64,000 nucleotides of DNA, taken from JABMMZ01 sp040403495 (GTDB taxonomy: Bacteria > Bacteroidota > Bacteroidia > NS11-12g > UBA955). The translations under genes and the position numbers were made by a program. The notes beneath the pieces are model-generated. The model was not told the DNA's origin. It ran no database searches and saw nothing but the letters and a program-made list of their open reading frames with translations. Positions 27,258 to 36,467 of this stretch are shown here, piece after piece; position 1 is the stretch's first letter; each line of letters starts with the position of its first letter. The stretch lies in NCBI GenBank assembly GCA_040403495.1, contig JBBAKM010000001.1:124001-188000 (forward strand), given 5' to 3'.

Positions 27258-27791
27258 GTGGAACAAACTATCAATCAATACAACCGTGAAATAAGTAAGT
27301 GCCGACAGTTGTTTGAATCAAAGAACAAAGATTACGGAACTTCTTGGCGCATACTTCGTCCAACAAGTATAACAGATCAAATAATGATCAAAGCCTTGCG
27401 TATAAGAAGTATAGAAGAAACCAAGGAGAATAAAGTGGGAGAGAGTATCGAAGATGAGTTTATTGGGATTTTTAATTATTCAATTATTGGTTTAATGCAA
27501 CTAAAACATTGGAATAACCCAACCGAATTTTCTTTCGATGAAATCATGCGTTTTTATGATGAGGAGATGGAAGCAACAAAGCAACTGATGTTAAAGAAAA
27601 ATCACGATTACGGAGAAGCTTGGAGAGAGATGAGAGTAAGCAGTTTCACAGATTTAATCTTAATGAAAATTAACAGAACAAAACAAATCGAAGACAATAA
27701 AGGTCAAACAATAGTGAGTGAAGGAATAGATGCCAATTATAAAGATATGATGAATTATGCTATCTTTGCTTTAATAACACTTAATAATTAA
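27258..27791 (+). CDS. DUF1599 family protein
   Basis: This 177-residue cytosolic protein starts with GTG 15 bases after ffh. It is an internal duplication: the block KNKDYGTSWRILRPTSITDQIMIKALRI in the first half recurs as KNHDYGEAWREMRVSSFTDLILMKINR in the second (shown in part). This is the DUF1599 pattern, reported as a nucleotide-modification-associated domain in some phages but a conserved chromosomal gene in Bacteroidota. The function here is unknown. It is followed by the BT_3928-like gene, a common pairing in the phylum. Confidence 0.85.
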   Translation: MEQTINQYNREISKCRQLFESKNKDYGTSWRILRPTSITDQIMIKALRIRSIEETKENKVGESIEDEFIGIFNYSIIGLMQLKHWNNPTEFSFDEIMRFYDEEMEATKQLMLKKNHDYGEAWREMRVSSFTDLILMKINRTKQIEDNKGQTIVSEGIDANYKDMMNYAIFALITLNN

Positions 27792-27799
27792 TTTAAAAT

Positions 27800-29341
27800 A
27801 TGAAGATTGTAACATCTATTTGTCGGATTTTAGTTGGTTTATTGTTTATTTTCTCGGGAGTTATAAAAAGTAATGACCCCAAAGGGACTGCTATTAAGTT
27901 AAATGAATATTTTGATGTTTTTGCCAAAGATGTTCAAGTGGAACAAGATTCAATTTTGTTTTCCATTACCGATAATTTGGAAACCAATGAACAAAGCTCT
28001 TTTTCTTTAATGCCTTCTGATTCCATCAAAACAATTGAAATTATTCAGTCGGGTATTAGAAAGATTTATTACGAAGATGAAGAAACCCAAGATTCGTTTT
28101 TAGGTTCTGATGTATATGTGTTAGCCAATAATCAAATTATTTACGAGGCTGAATATATTTTAGAGGATACCACTGAACCTATTTTATTTAATGTAAATAT
28201 TAAAACAGGTTCAAAAGAAGTTTTGCTTGACCAAAAATTACAACTTTCATTAAATACCAAACATGAGATTAAAGAAATACTTCCACTTTATAAATATGTA
28301 AAGCAAGAAAGTGTATGGGTTGGATTCTTTAGGGGCTTAAGACCTTATGCCATTCATTTTTCTATTATCATGTGTATATTAGAAATTGTATTTGGTTTTG
28401 GTATATTGATAGGTTGGAAACCTAAACTAATATCATGGTTGACTCTTTTAATGATATTGTTTTTTACTTTCTTAACATGGTACAGTGCTTATTTTAATAA
28501 AGTAACCGATTGCGGTTGTTTTGGAGATTTTATAAAATTAGAACCTTGGACTTCTTTTTATAAAGATATAGTCTTGTTGGTATTAATATTGGTCATTTTT
28601 GCAAGAAGAAATAAAATAGTTCCTTTGTTTTCAAAGCTATTTGGTTGGAATGCGATGTTGGTCGTGGTTATATCCTCTTCTATTTTTGCCATTTACTCCA
28701 ATATGTATTTACCAGCTTGGGATTTTTTACCTTACAAAATTGGAAATAATGTAAAGCAATTAATGATTAGACCTGTAGGCGCCAGAGCGGTAGATTCTAT
28801 TGAAACGAAATTATTGTATGAGAAAAATGGTAAAGTAGATACTTTTGGTATTATGGATTATCCAAGAACAGAAGATTGGAAACACGTTAACACGATAAAT
28901 AAAGTTATAGCACCTGCTTGGAAATCATCAGTTCATGGATTTGAGTTTTCAACAAGGTCCGAAATAAATAATGAAAATATCAAAGACACGTTGTTGAATA
29001 GCAGTAGATATACCATTTTATTGGTTAGCACACATTTGGACAAGAGTTATGAAAAATCTTGGGCCAAAATAAAAGCTTTGGCAAATGGGTTAAAAACACA
29101 GAATGTTCACTTTTATGCAGTCACAGCAACATCATTGGACAATGCAGATGCCTTTAGAACAGAAATGCAATTGCCTTTTTATTTCAATAATTCAGATGAA
29201 ACCTTGTTAAAGACAGTGGTTCGTTCTAATCCAGGTATTATGTTGTGGAAAGAAGGAGTGGTTATAGACAAATGGAGCTGCCGAAGTATTCCTTCTATTG
29301 ACAAAATTGTAAAAATTATTTCCAAAAAGAAAGACCAATAG
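27800..29341 (+). CDS. BT_3928-family membrane protein (DoxX/MauE-like plus thioredoxin-like region)
   Basis: This 513-residue protein begins with a membrane helix (ICRILVGLLFIFSGVIKSNDP), as in DoxX/MauE-like proteins, has a long periplasmic insertion (about 30-170), then four more helices (about 175-330) carrying the motif DCGCFGDF after helix 3. The C-terminal third (about 400-510) resembles a thioredoxin fold (YTILLVSTHLDKSYEKSWAKI, NPGIMLWKEGVVIDKWS) but lacks a CxxC. It matches the BT_3928 family of Bacteroidota. MauE-like proteins are linked to disulfide handling, so a redox or envelope role is possible but unproven. Confidence 0.82.
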   Translation: MKIVTSICRILVGLLFIFSGVIKSNDPKGTAIKLNEYFDVFAKDVQVEQDSILFSITDNLETNEQSSFSLMPSDSIKTIEIIQSGIRKIYYEDEETQDSFLGSDVYVLANNQIIYEAEYILEDTTEPILFNVNIKTGSKEVLLDQKLQLSLNTKHEIKEILPLYKYVKQESVWVGFFRGLRPYAIHFSIIMCILEIVFGFGILIGWKPKLISWLTLLMILFFTFLTWYSAYFNKVTDCGCFGDFIKLEPWTSFYKDIVLLVLILVIFARRNKIVPLFSKLFGWNAMLVVVISSSIFAIYSNMYLPAWDFLPYKIGNNVKQLMIRPVGARAVDSIETKLLYEKNGKVDTFGIMDYPRTEDWKHVNTINKVIAPAWKSSVHGFEFSTRSEINNENIKDTLLNSSRYTILLVSTHLDKSYEKSWAKIKALANGLKTQNVHFYAVTATSLDNADAFRTEMQLPFYFNNSDETLLKTVVRSNPGIMLWKEGVVIDKWSCRSIPSIDKIVKIISKKKDQ

Positions 29342-29374
29342 GTTTTAGTAATTTCTTTTTATACCCCCAACAAT

Positions 29375-29905
29375 ATGCGACTGTATATTATAGGAATGCC
29401 TGCATCTGGCAAATCGCTTTTAGGGAAGCAGTTGGCATTGTCTTTAAATTTGAAATATATTGACTTGGATAATCAACTCGAAAAAACGGAGGGTTGTTAT
29501 GTACGTGACATAATAGCAAGCAAAGGATATCAATATTTCAGAGAGAAGGAAAGGGATTGTTTGCACACTATATTAAATGAGCGTCACATAGTGGTATCAT
29601 GTGGTGGGGGCACTCCTATGTTTTATGATAACATAGAAAAGATGAAAAAATCAGGAATTGTAATCTGGTTAAATGCAGATTTAAGCCTGATTTCCAAGCG
29701 AATTAAACAAAATATTACACGCAGACCCTTGTTTTCAGAGCTAAATGAAGTAGAAATTGATGCAAAAGTTAGAGAATTATATCAAGAAAGAGAAAAAAAA
29801 TATAAATTATCAGATATTAAAATCTTTATTAATGAACGTTCAAAAAATACGTTATCATCTGTAATTCAGCAAGTTGTTAAATTTAATAAACGTAAATTTT
29901 TATAA
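29375..29905 (+). CDS. aroK: Shikimate kinase
   Basis: This enzyme phosphorylates shikimate at the 3-hydroxyl with ATP. The 176-residue protein has the P-loop GMPASGKSLLGKQLA (about 5-19), shikimate-binding DLDNQLE, the Arg-bearing YQYFREKERDCL, GGGTPMF (about 76-82), and the lid RRPLF. All are standard. It follows the BT_3928-like gene by 33 bases. The companion aroB is at about 9 kb, so the pathway genes are scattered as is usual in this phylum. Confidence 0.94.
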   Translation: MRLYIIGMPASGKSLLGKQLALSLNLKYIDLDNQLEKTEGCYVRDIIASKGYQYFREKERDCLHTILNERHIVVSCGGGTPMFYDNIEKMKKSGIVIWLNADLSLISKRIKQNITRRPLFSELNEVEIDAKVRELYQEREKKYKLSDIKIFINERSKNTLSSVIQQVVKFNKRKFL

Positions 29906-29954
29906 AATGTTGATTTTGTGTTAATATATTTTTTTAAAAAAAATGCGTAACCCC

Positions 29955-29984
29955 TTGATTTTATTAAACTTTAAAATACTTTTG
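29955..29984 (+). promoter_or_regulatory. Consensus promoter of the HU gene
   Basis: TTG (29955-29957), exactly 19 bp, TACTTTTG (29977-29984). This is a full match to the Bacteroidota consensus, with a 5' leader of about 35 bases before the HU ATG. Confidence 0.8.
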
Positions 29985-30026
29985 ACATCACATTTATTAA
30001 CAAAAAAATTTTAATTAGTTTTAATT

Positions 30027-30299
30027 ATGAACAAATCAGATTTAATCAGCAAAATGGCAACTGACGCCAAAGTAACAAAAGCACAAGCGCAAGCAGCTTT
30101 AAACTCATTCATCACTGCAACTACAGGTGCATTAAAAAAAGGTGACAAATTAATTTTAGTAGGTTTTGGTACTTTCTCAGTAACAAAAAGAGCTGCTAGA
30201 ACTGGTCGTAACCCACGTACTGGAAAAGAAATTAAAATAGCAGCTAAAAAAGTTGTTAAATTTAAAGCAGGTGCAGACCTTTCAACAAAAGTTAAATAA
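30027..30299 (+). CDS. DNA-binding protein HU
   Basis: This 90-residue nucleoid protein of the HU/IHF family has the typical start NKSDLISKMATDAKVTKAQA and the DNA-binding arm signature GFGTFSVTKRAARTGRNP (about 49-66), with RNPRTGKEI at the arm tip. It bends and compacts DNA as a dimer. The gene is monocistronic, with a consensus promoter upstream and a strong terminator right after it. Codon use is biased as expected for a highly expressed gene. Confidence 0.96.
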   Translation: MNKSDLISKMATDAKVTKAQAQAALNSFITATTGALKKGDKLILVGFGTFSVTKRAARTGRNPRTGKEIKIAAKKVVKFKAGADLSTKVK

Positions 30300-30320
30300 T
30301 TTATTTATTGCTTTTAATAA

Positions 30321-30360
30321 AAATCCCTTTACTCAAAAAGTAAAGGGATTTTTTATTTTT
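30321..30360 (+). terminator. Rho-independent terminator after HU
   Basis: The perfect stem AATCCCTTTACT / AGTAAAGGGATT with a 4-base loop is followed by a run of T (TTTTATTTTT). Confidence 0.92.
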
Positions 30361-30370
30361 GTAACCTCTT

Positions 30371-31576
30371 ATGCATTCACTCAAAAGGAATTTTTTACAA
30401 CACATTGCCCAAACTTCTGATTCGCCCTTAGCAATTCAGATTGAACGTGCTGAGGGTGTCTTTATGTATGATATTAACAACAAATCCTATATTGATTGTA
30501 TCTCAGGAATTTCAGTTAGTAATGTCGGTCATGCCAACCCTATGGTGAATGAGGCTGTAAAAAAACAGCTCGACCAACATTTGCATTTGATGGTGTATGG
30601 CGAAATTATTCAAAAACCTCAAGTTGAATTGGCCCAAAAGCTAAGTACTCTTCTGCCAGAAGGGATGGATTCTGTTTATTTTGTTAACTCAGGAAGTGAA
30701 GCCGTGGAAGGTGCTATGAAATTGGCAAAACGCTACACCGGAAAACACCGTTTTGTTGCCTTAAAACAGGCTTACCATGGTAGTACACATGGTGCACTTA
30801 GTTTAATGAGTGATTCTTATTATACAGATGCCTTTGTTCCGTTATTGCCTGGGATTGACTTTATTGATCAAAACAACCATGAGGAAGCACTTAAAGCTAT
30901 TGATTGCAATGTGGCTGCTGTCTTTATGGAACCTATAATGTCGGAAAAAGGTTATATGCCTTGTGACGATGATTTTATACAACTTGTTGCTAGCCGTTGC
31001 AAACAAGTGGGCGCCCTGCTTGTGTTCGATGAAATACAATCGGGAATGGGTAGAACAGGGCAGTTTTTAGCCTTTCAACATTCCAATGTTAAGCCTGATA
31101 TAGTTTTAATGGCAAAAGCCTTTGGTGGTGGATTGCCTTTGGGTGCCTTTGTTTCCTCCAAAAACATAATGCAAGTATTGATGAATAATCCAGTTTTGGG
31201 ACATATTACCACTTTTGGTGGACATCCATTGTCATGTGCAGCCTCATTAGCTGCTATAAACTATATTTATGACAATGATTTGATGGGCGCCATTCCAGAA
31301 AAAGAACAATTATTTAGAAGTCTATTAGTCCATCCATTTATAAAAGAAATAAGTGGAAAAGGGCTTATGTTGGCTATATCGTTCGACAATAAACTGTTTG
31401 CAAGGAAAGTCATTGACCAGTGCGTTCAAGATGGTTTGTTAATCGATTGGTTCTTGTTTGCTGAAGATAAAATAAGACTATCGCCACCATTAATTATTGA
31501 AACACCTGAAATCAAAGAAATTTGTCGCATTATTTTGAAGAATATCAATCAAGTATCACTTATATTTGCTCATTAG
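30371..31576 (+). CDS. Class-III aminotransferase (acetylornithine/ornithine aminotransferase-like)
   Basis: This 401-residue PLP enzyme belongs to the acetylornithine/ornithine/GABA aminotransferase group. VNSGSEAVEGAMKLAKRYTG (about 106-125) binds the PLP phosphate, LLVFDEIQSGMGRTGQF holds the conserved Asp, and MAKAFGGGLPLGAFV contains the Schiff-base Lys (about 249). TTFGGHPLSCAA follows. The exact amino acid substrate is uncertain; no arginine or proline genes are beside it. A TATTTTTG box (30354-30361) lies only 9 bases before the ATG, so the transcript may be nearly leaderless. Confidence 0.9.
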   Translation: MHSLKRNFLQHIAQTSDSPLAIQIERAEGVFMYDINNKSYIDCISGISVSNVGHANPMVNEAVKKQLDQHLHLMVYGEIIQKPQVELAQKLSTLLPEGMDSVYFVNSGSEAVEGAMKLAKRYTGKHRFVALKQAYHGSTHGALSLMSDSYYTDAFVPLLPGIDFIDQNNHEEALKAIDCNVAAVFMEPIMSEKGYMPCDDDFIQLVASRCKQVGALLVFDEIQSGMGRTGQFLAFQHSNVKPDIVLMAKAFGGGLPLGAFVSSKNIMQVLMNNPVLGHITTFGGHPLSCAASLAAINYIYDNDLMGAIPEKEQLFRSLLVHPFIKEISGKGLMLAISFDNKLFARKVIDQCVQDGLLIDWFLFAEDKIRLSPPLIIETPEIKEICRIILKNINQVSLIFAH

Positions 31577-31579
31577 AAA

Positions 31580-32434
31580 ATGAAAAAGATTATTTTTTTA
31601 GTGCCTCTCTTGTTTTTATTCGCTTGTAACAAAGAGAAAAAAATAACAGTAGACAGCGTAATCTCGGCTAAAGACCATTCAACCATTGAATCGGAATTTT
31701 CATCTGTATTCGATGTTGCAGAAGATTTTAATTCAAACGACCGCCGTGTAAGAAGCGGGCAAACAATTCTGCCATCTTCAGCTGTGGTAACTTTTCAGGA
31801 CAGTAGCTTTTCCGACGGAGATGGGATAGAATGTACCATTGATTTTGGGCCATTAAAAACGACTTCACCAAAAGGTGTTTTATGTTTGGATGGCAGATAC
31901 AGAGCAGGTGTATTGCATCTTAAAATGAATAAAAGGTATTTTCAAGACAGTTTTGAATGTATGATTTGGGCCGAAGAGAGTGATGCATACTATGCAGGAA
32001 ATGATGGATTTAATTTGTCTTCTATTTCTGGAACTATGACTGTTTTAAAACTTAATTTAAGTACGTTTAAAATTACAGTTTCAAATGCAAAATTGAGTAA
32101 TGAAAATGGAACAATTACATGGCAGTCTAGTCGTGTCATTGATAAAAAGGTAGATAACTCTGCCGGAATTTTAGGTGATGAATATTCCATTACAGGAAAT
32201 GCCTCAGGAGTCAACAGAAAAGGGGAGCCTTTTGAAGTGAATATAATTGAACCGTTGTATAAAAAAATACAAATGGGTTGTGCGCGTACTTTTACACAAG
32301 GTGTTTTAGAGTTGATTAATGTTTCAAGCCAAGAAAAAATATTACTAGACTACGATCCATATAACAACAATGCTTGTGACTTAATAGCCAAAGCTACCAT
32401 TCGCAGTAAAGAGTTTATTTTCACGGTTAGATAA
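31580..32434 (+). CDS. Hypothetical lipoprotein
   Basis: This 284-residue lipoprotein has a short signal and lipobox LFAC (Cys15). The mature protein is beta-rich, with repeated fragments such as GDGIECTIDFGP, SSISGTMTVLKLN and NASGVNRKGEPFEVN, and a single Cys pair near the end (MGCARTF, NNACDL). It resembles a group of uncharacterised Bacteroidota lipoproteins, but I cannot name a family. It lies 3 bases after the aminotransferase and 8 before the serine hydrolase gene, so it is in one operon with them. Confidence 0.75.
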   Translation: MKKIIFLVPLLFLFACNKEKKITVDSVISAKDHSTIESEFSSVFDVAEDFNSNDRRVRSGQTILPSSAVVTFQDSSFSDGDGIECTIDFGPLKTTSPKGVLCLDGRYRAGVLHLKMNKRYFQDSFECMIWAEESDAYYAGNDGFNLSSISGTMTVLKLNLSTFKITVSNAKLSNENGTITWQSSRVIDKKVDNSAGILGDEYSITGNASGVNRKGEPFEVNIIEPLYKKIQMGCARTFTQGVLELINVSSQEKILLDYDPYNNNACDLIAKATIRSKEFIFTVR

Positions 32435-32442
32435 AGATAAAC

Positions 32443-33561
32443 ATGTTTCGCGTATCTTTTGTAATTCTTTTGGTTTTGTCTGTATTGGTTTCGTGTCAAC
32501 AATCACCCAAGCAACAACTAAGTCAATCCAACGTTCAAGACTCTTTTTACAGTTATCCCAAAACGTTTTATTCTTTCAAGAAAAAAGACCAAACTTTTAT
32601 TTCTTCTTGTTTTGAAAAGGATTTTAATGGGTCGATTTTAGTTTACAAAAAAAACAAACTATACAAAAGTGTAAAAGGTTACACCGATTTAAACAAGCAA
32701 CAAAAGTTGGATATTAACGATGTTTTTCAAATGGCATCGGTTTCCAAAACGATTACCTCCATAGCGATTCTTCAATTACATCAAAATGGTTTAATTCACT
32801 TGGATAGTCAAGTTTCTAAATATTTAAAAGAATTAAATTACCCTCATGTAACTGTTCGTCATTTATTGTCGCATCGTAGCGGATTGGCAAACTACATGTA
32901 TTATACTGATACTTTTTGGAAAGACAAATTGAAAGTAATGAATAATCAGGATTTGTATCAGTTTTTTATAAAATCTAAGCCTAAAGTTTACACTGCCCCC
33001 GATGTAAGTTTTAGTTACAACAACACCAATTTTGCGTTATTGCCTTTATTGTTGGAACAGGTGACAGGACAAAAATTTCCGACCTACGTAGAAGACAGTA
33101 TATTCAAAGTAGCAGGAATGCGCAATAGTTTTTTTTATGGACATCAGCCTTCACGTATTCAGTCAACTGTGCTTACTGGTCGATTTGTTAAAGAATTGTA
33201 TGAGCCAAATTACTACTTAAATGGGATATTAGGCGACAAAAGTTTTTTCAGTTGTGTAGAGGATATGTTTATGTTTTATGATGCTTTGAAAGAAGGTAGA
33301 TTGTTGGATAAGTCAATTCAAGATGTTGCTTTTCAGGAAACTTATAAACCCAATGTTTATGGCGGTTCTTATGGATTAGGATTTCGCATAAAATACATAG
33401 AAGGTGAAAAATGGGTGTATCACAACGGATGGTGGAAAGGTTTTTGGACTTTCTTTTGGACTAATATTGAAAAAGATATTTGTTTAGTCGTGTTAACAAA
33501 CAATAAAAAAAGCAGTCGGTTTAAATTATATGATCTATTGACAAACCTAAATAATCTATAG
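32443..33561 (+). CDS. Serine hydrolase of the beta-lactamase/PBP4-like (class C) family, lipoprotein
   Basis: This 372-residue lipoprotein (lipobox VSC near Cys18) has the serine beta-lactamase-like fold. The catalytic SxxK is SVSKT (about residues 96-100), with YNNTNF (about 194) in the place of the Y-x-N motif and HNGWWKGF (about 325) in the place of KTG/HxG. LLSHRSGLANY is typical. Such enzymes act as D-amino-acid peptidases or esterases; true beta-lactamase activity is not implied. It closes the operon. Confidence 0.88.
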   Translation: MFRVSFVILLVLSVLVSCQQSPKQQLSQSNVQDSFYSYPKTFYSFKKKDQTFISSCFEKDFNGSILVYKKNKLYKSVKGYTDLNKQQKLDINDVFQMASVSKTITSIAILQLHQNGLIHLDSQVSKYLKELNYPHVTVRHLLSHRSGLANYMYYTDTFWKDKLKVMNNQDLYQFFIKSKPKVYTAPDVSFSYNNTNFALLPLLLEQVTGQKFPTYVEDSIFKVAGMRNSFFYGHQPSRIQSTVLTGRFVKELYEPNYYLNGILGDKSFFSCVEDMFMFYDALKEGRLLDKSIQDVAFQETYKPNVYGGSYGLGFRIKYIEGEKWVYHNGWWKGFWTFFWTNIEKDICLVVLTNNKKSSRFKLYDLLTNLNNL

Positions 33562-33617
33562 CCATTTAATGATTAAAAAAAAAGTTAAATTAATTTCTAT
33601 TTTAATTAAAATCGTTT

Positions 33618-33625
33618 AATTTTGC
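33618..33625 (+). promoter_or_regulatory. Possible -7 box for the DUF349 gene
   Basis: TAATTTTG fits TAnnTTTG but has no clear -33 TTG. It would give a 5' leader of about 125 bases; I see no riboswitch-like structure in that leader (33630-33757). Confidence 0.35.
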
Positions 33626-33757
33626 ATTCCTATCAATTTTAAAAATTAGTGAGTTTTCTACCTATATACCGATTACTATAGACATTCAAGTATGAAATAA
33701 TTATTCAATTTACTTTCCAATAAACATTCACTTACATACACATTTTTTTATTGCCCC

Positions 33758-35650
33758 ATGAACCCTACTAGAGATGAAGATTCATTTGATGAATCTAAAA
33801 ACAATTTAACGCCAGACGAAAAAGCGATTGAATCTACCCTAATTGATTTGGAGAAAAAAGGAGATTCTGATGAGCATGATGATGAGTTAGATATTGAAGA
33901 AGAACGTAAGGATACAACCGATTATTCTACTTTTTCAAAAGATGATTTTATCAAAAAGGCGGAAGAATTGATATTTTCTACAAACATCAAAGAAGCACAC
34001 GATACGTTCAAAAAAATCAGACTTTTATTTGACGATTTAGTGAAAGCGGATAGGACTGTTTTGATAAAAGAATGGGCCGATGCAGGAAATGATGTGCGCG
34101 AGTTTAAGCCTCCTTACGATGAAAAGAAAGATAAGTTTTACAAGGTTTATGCTTCTTTTTTAGAGAAGAGAGCCGAAGAGAAAAGATTGGCTGAGGAAGA
34201 AAAGCAAAAGAATTTAAAAGCCAAACGTAAGTTAATCGATGAGTTGAAAGAATTGTCAACCAAAGATGAAACTGAGACAATATTTTCAGAAGTTTTGGAA
34301 ATTCAGAAAAAATGGCGTCAAATTAGAACGATTCCCCGTCAACACATGCAAGAGTTGTGGGATAATTACCGTTTTTATTTGGACAAATTTTATGACAATC
34401 ATTCTATCAACAATGAACTGAAAGAGAAGGACAGACAAAAAAATCTGGAATTTAAAATTGAGTTGTTAAAAAGAGTTGATTTACTCAAAGAAGAAAAATC
34501 AATTAAGAAAACACATATACTTTTAAATAAATACCACGAAGAATTTAGAAACACGGGTCCTGTTCCATCCAAAGAAATGTCTGAGGATATTTGGAAACGT
34601 TTCAAAGAAGCTTCAGATGAAGTGTTGAAAATAAAAAGAGACCAATTGGATTCTATCAAAGCAAAAAGAAATCAGAATTATGAGTTGAAAAAATTGCTTT
34701 GTGAAAAAGTAGAAACGATTAATCAAGTGCCTATTGAATCTATAAAATTATGGAAAGAGAAAGCGGATGAAATTGCTGTCATTTTTAATGAATGGAAAAC
34801 CATTGGACCTGTTCCTGAAAGTGTAAATGATCAAATATGGAAGCGTTTCAGAGAGGCACAAAATGTGTTCAATCACAACAGAAAAGTTTATTTTGACCAA
34901 TTAAACAAAGGGAAAGATGTAAACTTAAAAATGAAAACAGAATTGTGCGAAAAGGCTGAGAAAATTGCAGAATCTACTCAGTTTGATAGTGGCGCAAAAG
35001 AGTTGATTTCCCTTCAAGAAAAATGGAAATCGATTGGGCCAGTATCTGAAAACATGAATGAAAAAATATGGTTGCGTTTCAGAACTGCTTGTGATAAGTT
35101 TTTTAACCAACGCAACGAGTTTTATAAACATAAAAATGTAGAGGAAAAAACCAATCAAACTGAAAAAGAGGCCATCATTAATTCAATACAACAATTGTTG
35201 GAATCAGAGGATGTGTCTTATGTGTTTGAAGAGTTAAGGAAATTGCAGTTACAATGGAATCAAATAGGTTATGTGCCTATTAAAGTAAAGCAAGATTTAG
35301 CCCAAAACTACAGTAAAGCGGTTGATGCACTCTATAAAAAATTCAAACAAGCAAGTGAGGAAAATAAACAATTGCGCGTTAAAGAGCATTTTGAATTGTT
35401 GGCAAGTTCACCCAATGGAGCCGATAAATTAAAACAAGAAGAAAGACAATTGTTGGATAAAATTCGCATGCTAAAAGAAAATGTAGAAACGCTGAATAAT
35501 AACATCGGATTCTTTGCGAAATCAAAAAAAGCAGATGAGTTTAAATTGCAAATAGAGCAAAAAATAAACACTGCAAATTCTCAAATCGAAAAATTACAAG
35601 CTGATTTAAAAGTTTTAAGAACTTTGAAAAGTGCAGACAATAGAAAGTAA
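33758..35650 (+). CDS. DUF349 repeat protein
   Basis: This 630-residue, highly charged, mostly helical protein has several DUF349 repeats of about 70-75 residues, each with a W-x-x-I/T-G-P/Y-V-P-like turn: EWKTIGPVPESVNDQIWKRF, KWKSIGPVSENMNEKIWLRF, QWNQIGYVPIKVKQDLAQNY. The N-terminal 50 residues are acidic and probably disordered; the C-terminal 80 form a coiled coil (LLDKIRMLKENVETLNNN). No signal or membrane segment. The family is widespread in Bacteroidota with no settled function. Confidence 0.9.
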   Translation: MNPTRDEDSFDESKNNLTPDEKAIESTLIDLEKKGDSDEHDDELDIEEERKDTTDYSTFSKDDFIKKAEELIFSTNIKEAHDTFKKIRLLFDDLVKADRTVLIKEWADAGNDVREFKPPYDEKKDKFYKVYASFLEKRAEEKRLAEEEKQKNLKAKRKLIDELKELSTKDETETIFSEVLEIQKKWRQIRTIPRQHMQELWDNYRFYLDKFYDNHSINNELKEKDRQKNLEFKIELLKRVDLLKEEKSIKKTHILLNKYHEEFRNTGPVPSKEMSEDIWKRFKEASDEVLKIKRDQLDSIKAKRNQNYELKKLLCEKVETINQVPIESIKLWKEKADEIAVIFNEWKTIGPVPESVNDQIWKRFREAQNVFNHNRKVYFDQLNKGKDVNLKMKTELCEKAEKIAESTQFDSGAKELISLQEKWKSIGPVSENMNEKIWLRFRTACDKFFNQRNEFYKHKNVEEKTNQTEKEAIINSIQQLLESEDVSYVFEELRKLQLQWNQIGYVPIKVKQDLAQNYSKAVDALYKKFKQASEENKQLRVKEHFELLASSPNGADKLKQEERQLLDKIRMLKENVETLNNNIGFFAKSKKADEFKLQIEQKINTANSQIEKLQADLKVLRTLKSADNRK

Positions 35651-35668
35651 TTAACCCAAGGTTTATTT

Positions 35669-36454
35669 ATGTTAAATCAAGTTAATTATATTGTCAACTA
35701 CCTGCTTTATTTTTTTACATCTCAAACCAAATACGATATTCATTCGCCATTTGTGTTTGACTTTATTGTGAACGTTCTGAATGTAAGAAAACAAAAACCT
35801 TACTACCATACTATTGAATTATTGCGCTCGAAGATGTTGAAAAGTACAGCGCAAATAAAACTAAAACCTTTGGGTGCCAAACCGACAAGTTCAGAAACTA
35901 CACAATTGGTTAGTGAAGTATGTAAACGAACCTCAAAATCGGCTAAATATGCTGAATTATTGGAGCGTATTTGCCATTATTACCAACCCCAATTTGCCAT
36001 AGAATTAGGGACATCTTTAGGGGTATCAACGCTATATCAAGCTTCAGGTATTGCCAATGGTATTCTTTATACCATAGAAGGAAATGAAGACAGTGTTAAA
36101 GTGGCAAGGTTTAATGCAGAACAGGCTCAGTTGGAAAATATTCAGTTTATAGAAGGTGATTTTCAAACAGAATTGCCAAAGTTGTTAGCCGAATTACCCA
36201 TGTTAGATTATGTGTTTTTTGATGGCCACCATGCATTGGAACCTACCTTGAATTATTTTGAATTATGTTTAAAAAAAGCACATAATTCGAGTATTTTTGT
36301 GTTTGATGATATCCGTTGGAGTGATGAAATGAAATTGGCTTGGGAAAAAATAAAAAACCATCCTAAGGTAAATGTGACAATAGATTTGTATACGATGGGA
36401 GTGGTTTTTTTTAGGAAAGAACAAGAGAAAGAACACTTTGTGTTAAGGTATTAA
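35669..36454 (+). CDS. Class I SAM-dependent methyltransferase (O-methyltransferase-like)
   Basis: This 261-residue protein has the SAM-binding Rossmann motif AIELGTSLGVSTLYQASG (about 111-128), the acidic residue at the end of strand 2 (YTIEGNEDSVKVA), and LDYVFFDGHHALEPTLNYFE as in O-methyltransferases that act on small molecules. The N-terminal 80 residues (YLLYFFTSQTKYDIHSPFVF) are an extension seen in Bacteroidota relatives. The substrate is unknown. It is followed 13 bases later by the YihY gene. Confidence 0.83.
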   Translation: MLNQVNYIVNYLLYFFTSQTKYDIHSPFVFDFIVNVLNVRKQKPYYHTIELLRSKMLKSTAQIKLKPLGAKPTSSETTQLVSEVCKRTSKSAKYAELLERICHYYQPQFAIELGTSLGVSTLYQASGIANGILYTIEGNEDSVKVARFNAEQAQLENIQFIEGDFQTELPKLLAELPMLDYVFFDGHHALEPTLNYFELCLKKAHNSSIFVFDDIRWSDEMKLAWEKIKNHPKVNVTIDLYTMGVVFFRKEQEKEHFVLRY

Positions 36455-36467
36455 TGACAGAGAAAAA

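Noticed and set aside
27258..27791. Phage origin of the DUF1599 gene
   Set aside because: Although the domain occurs in phages, its place between ffh and the BT_3928-like gene is normal for Bacteroidota chromosomes.
32443..33561. Antibiotic-resistance beta-lactamase
   Set aside because: The SxxK fold is shared by many esterases and peptidases; lipoprotein nature and operon context give no sign of resistance.
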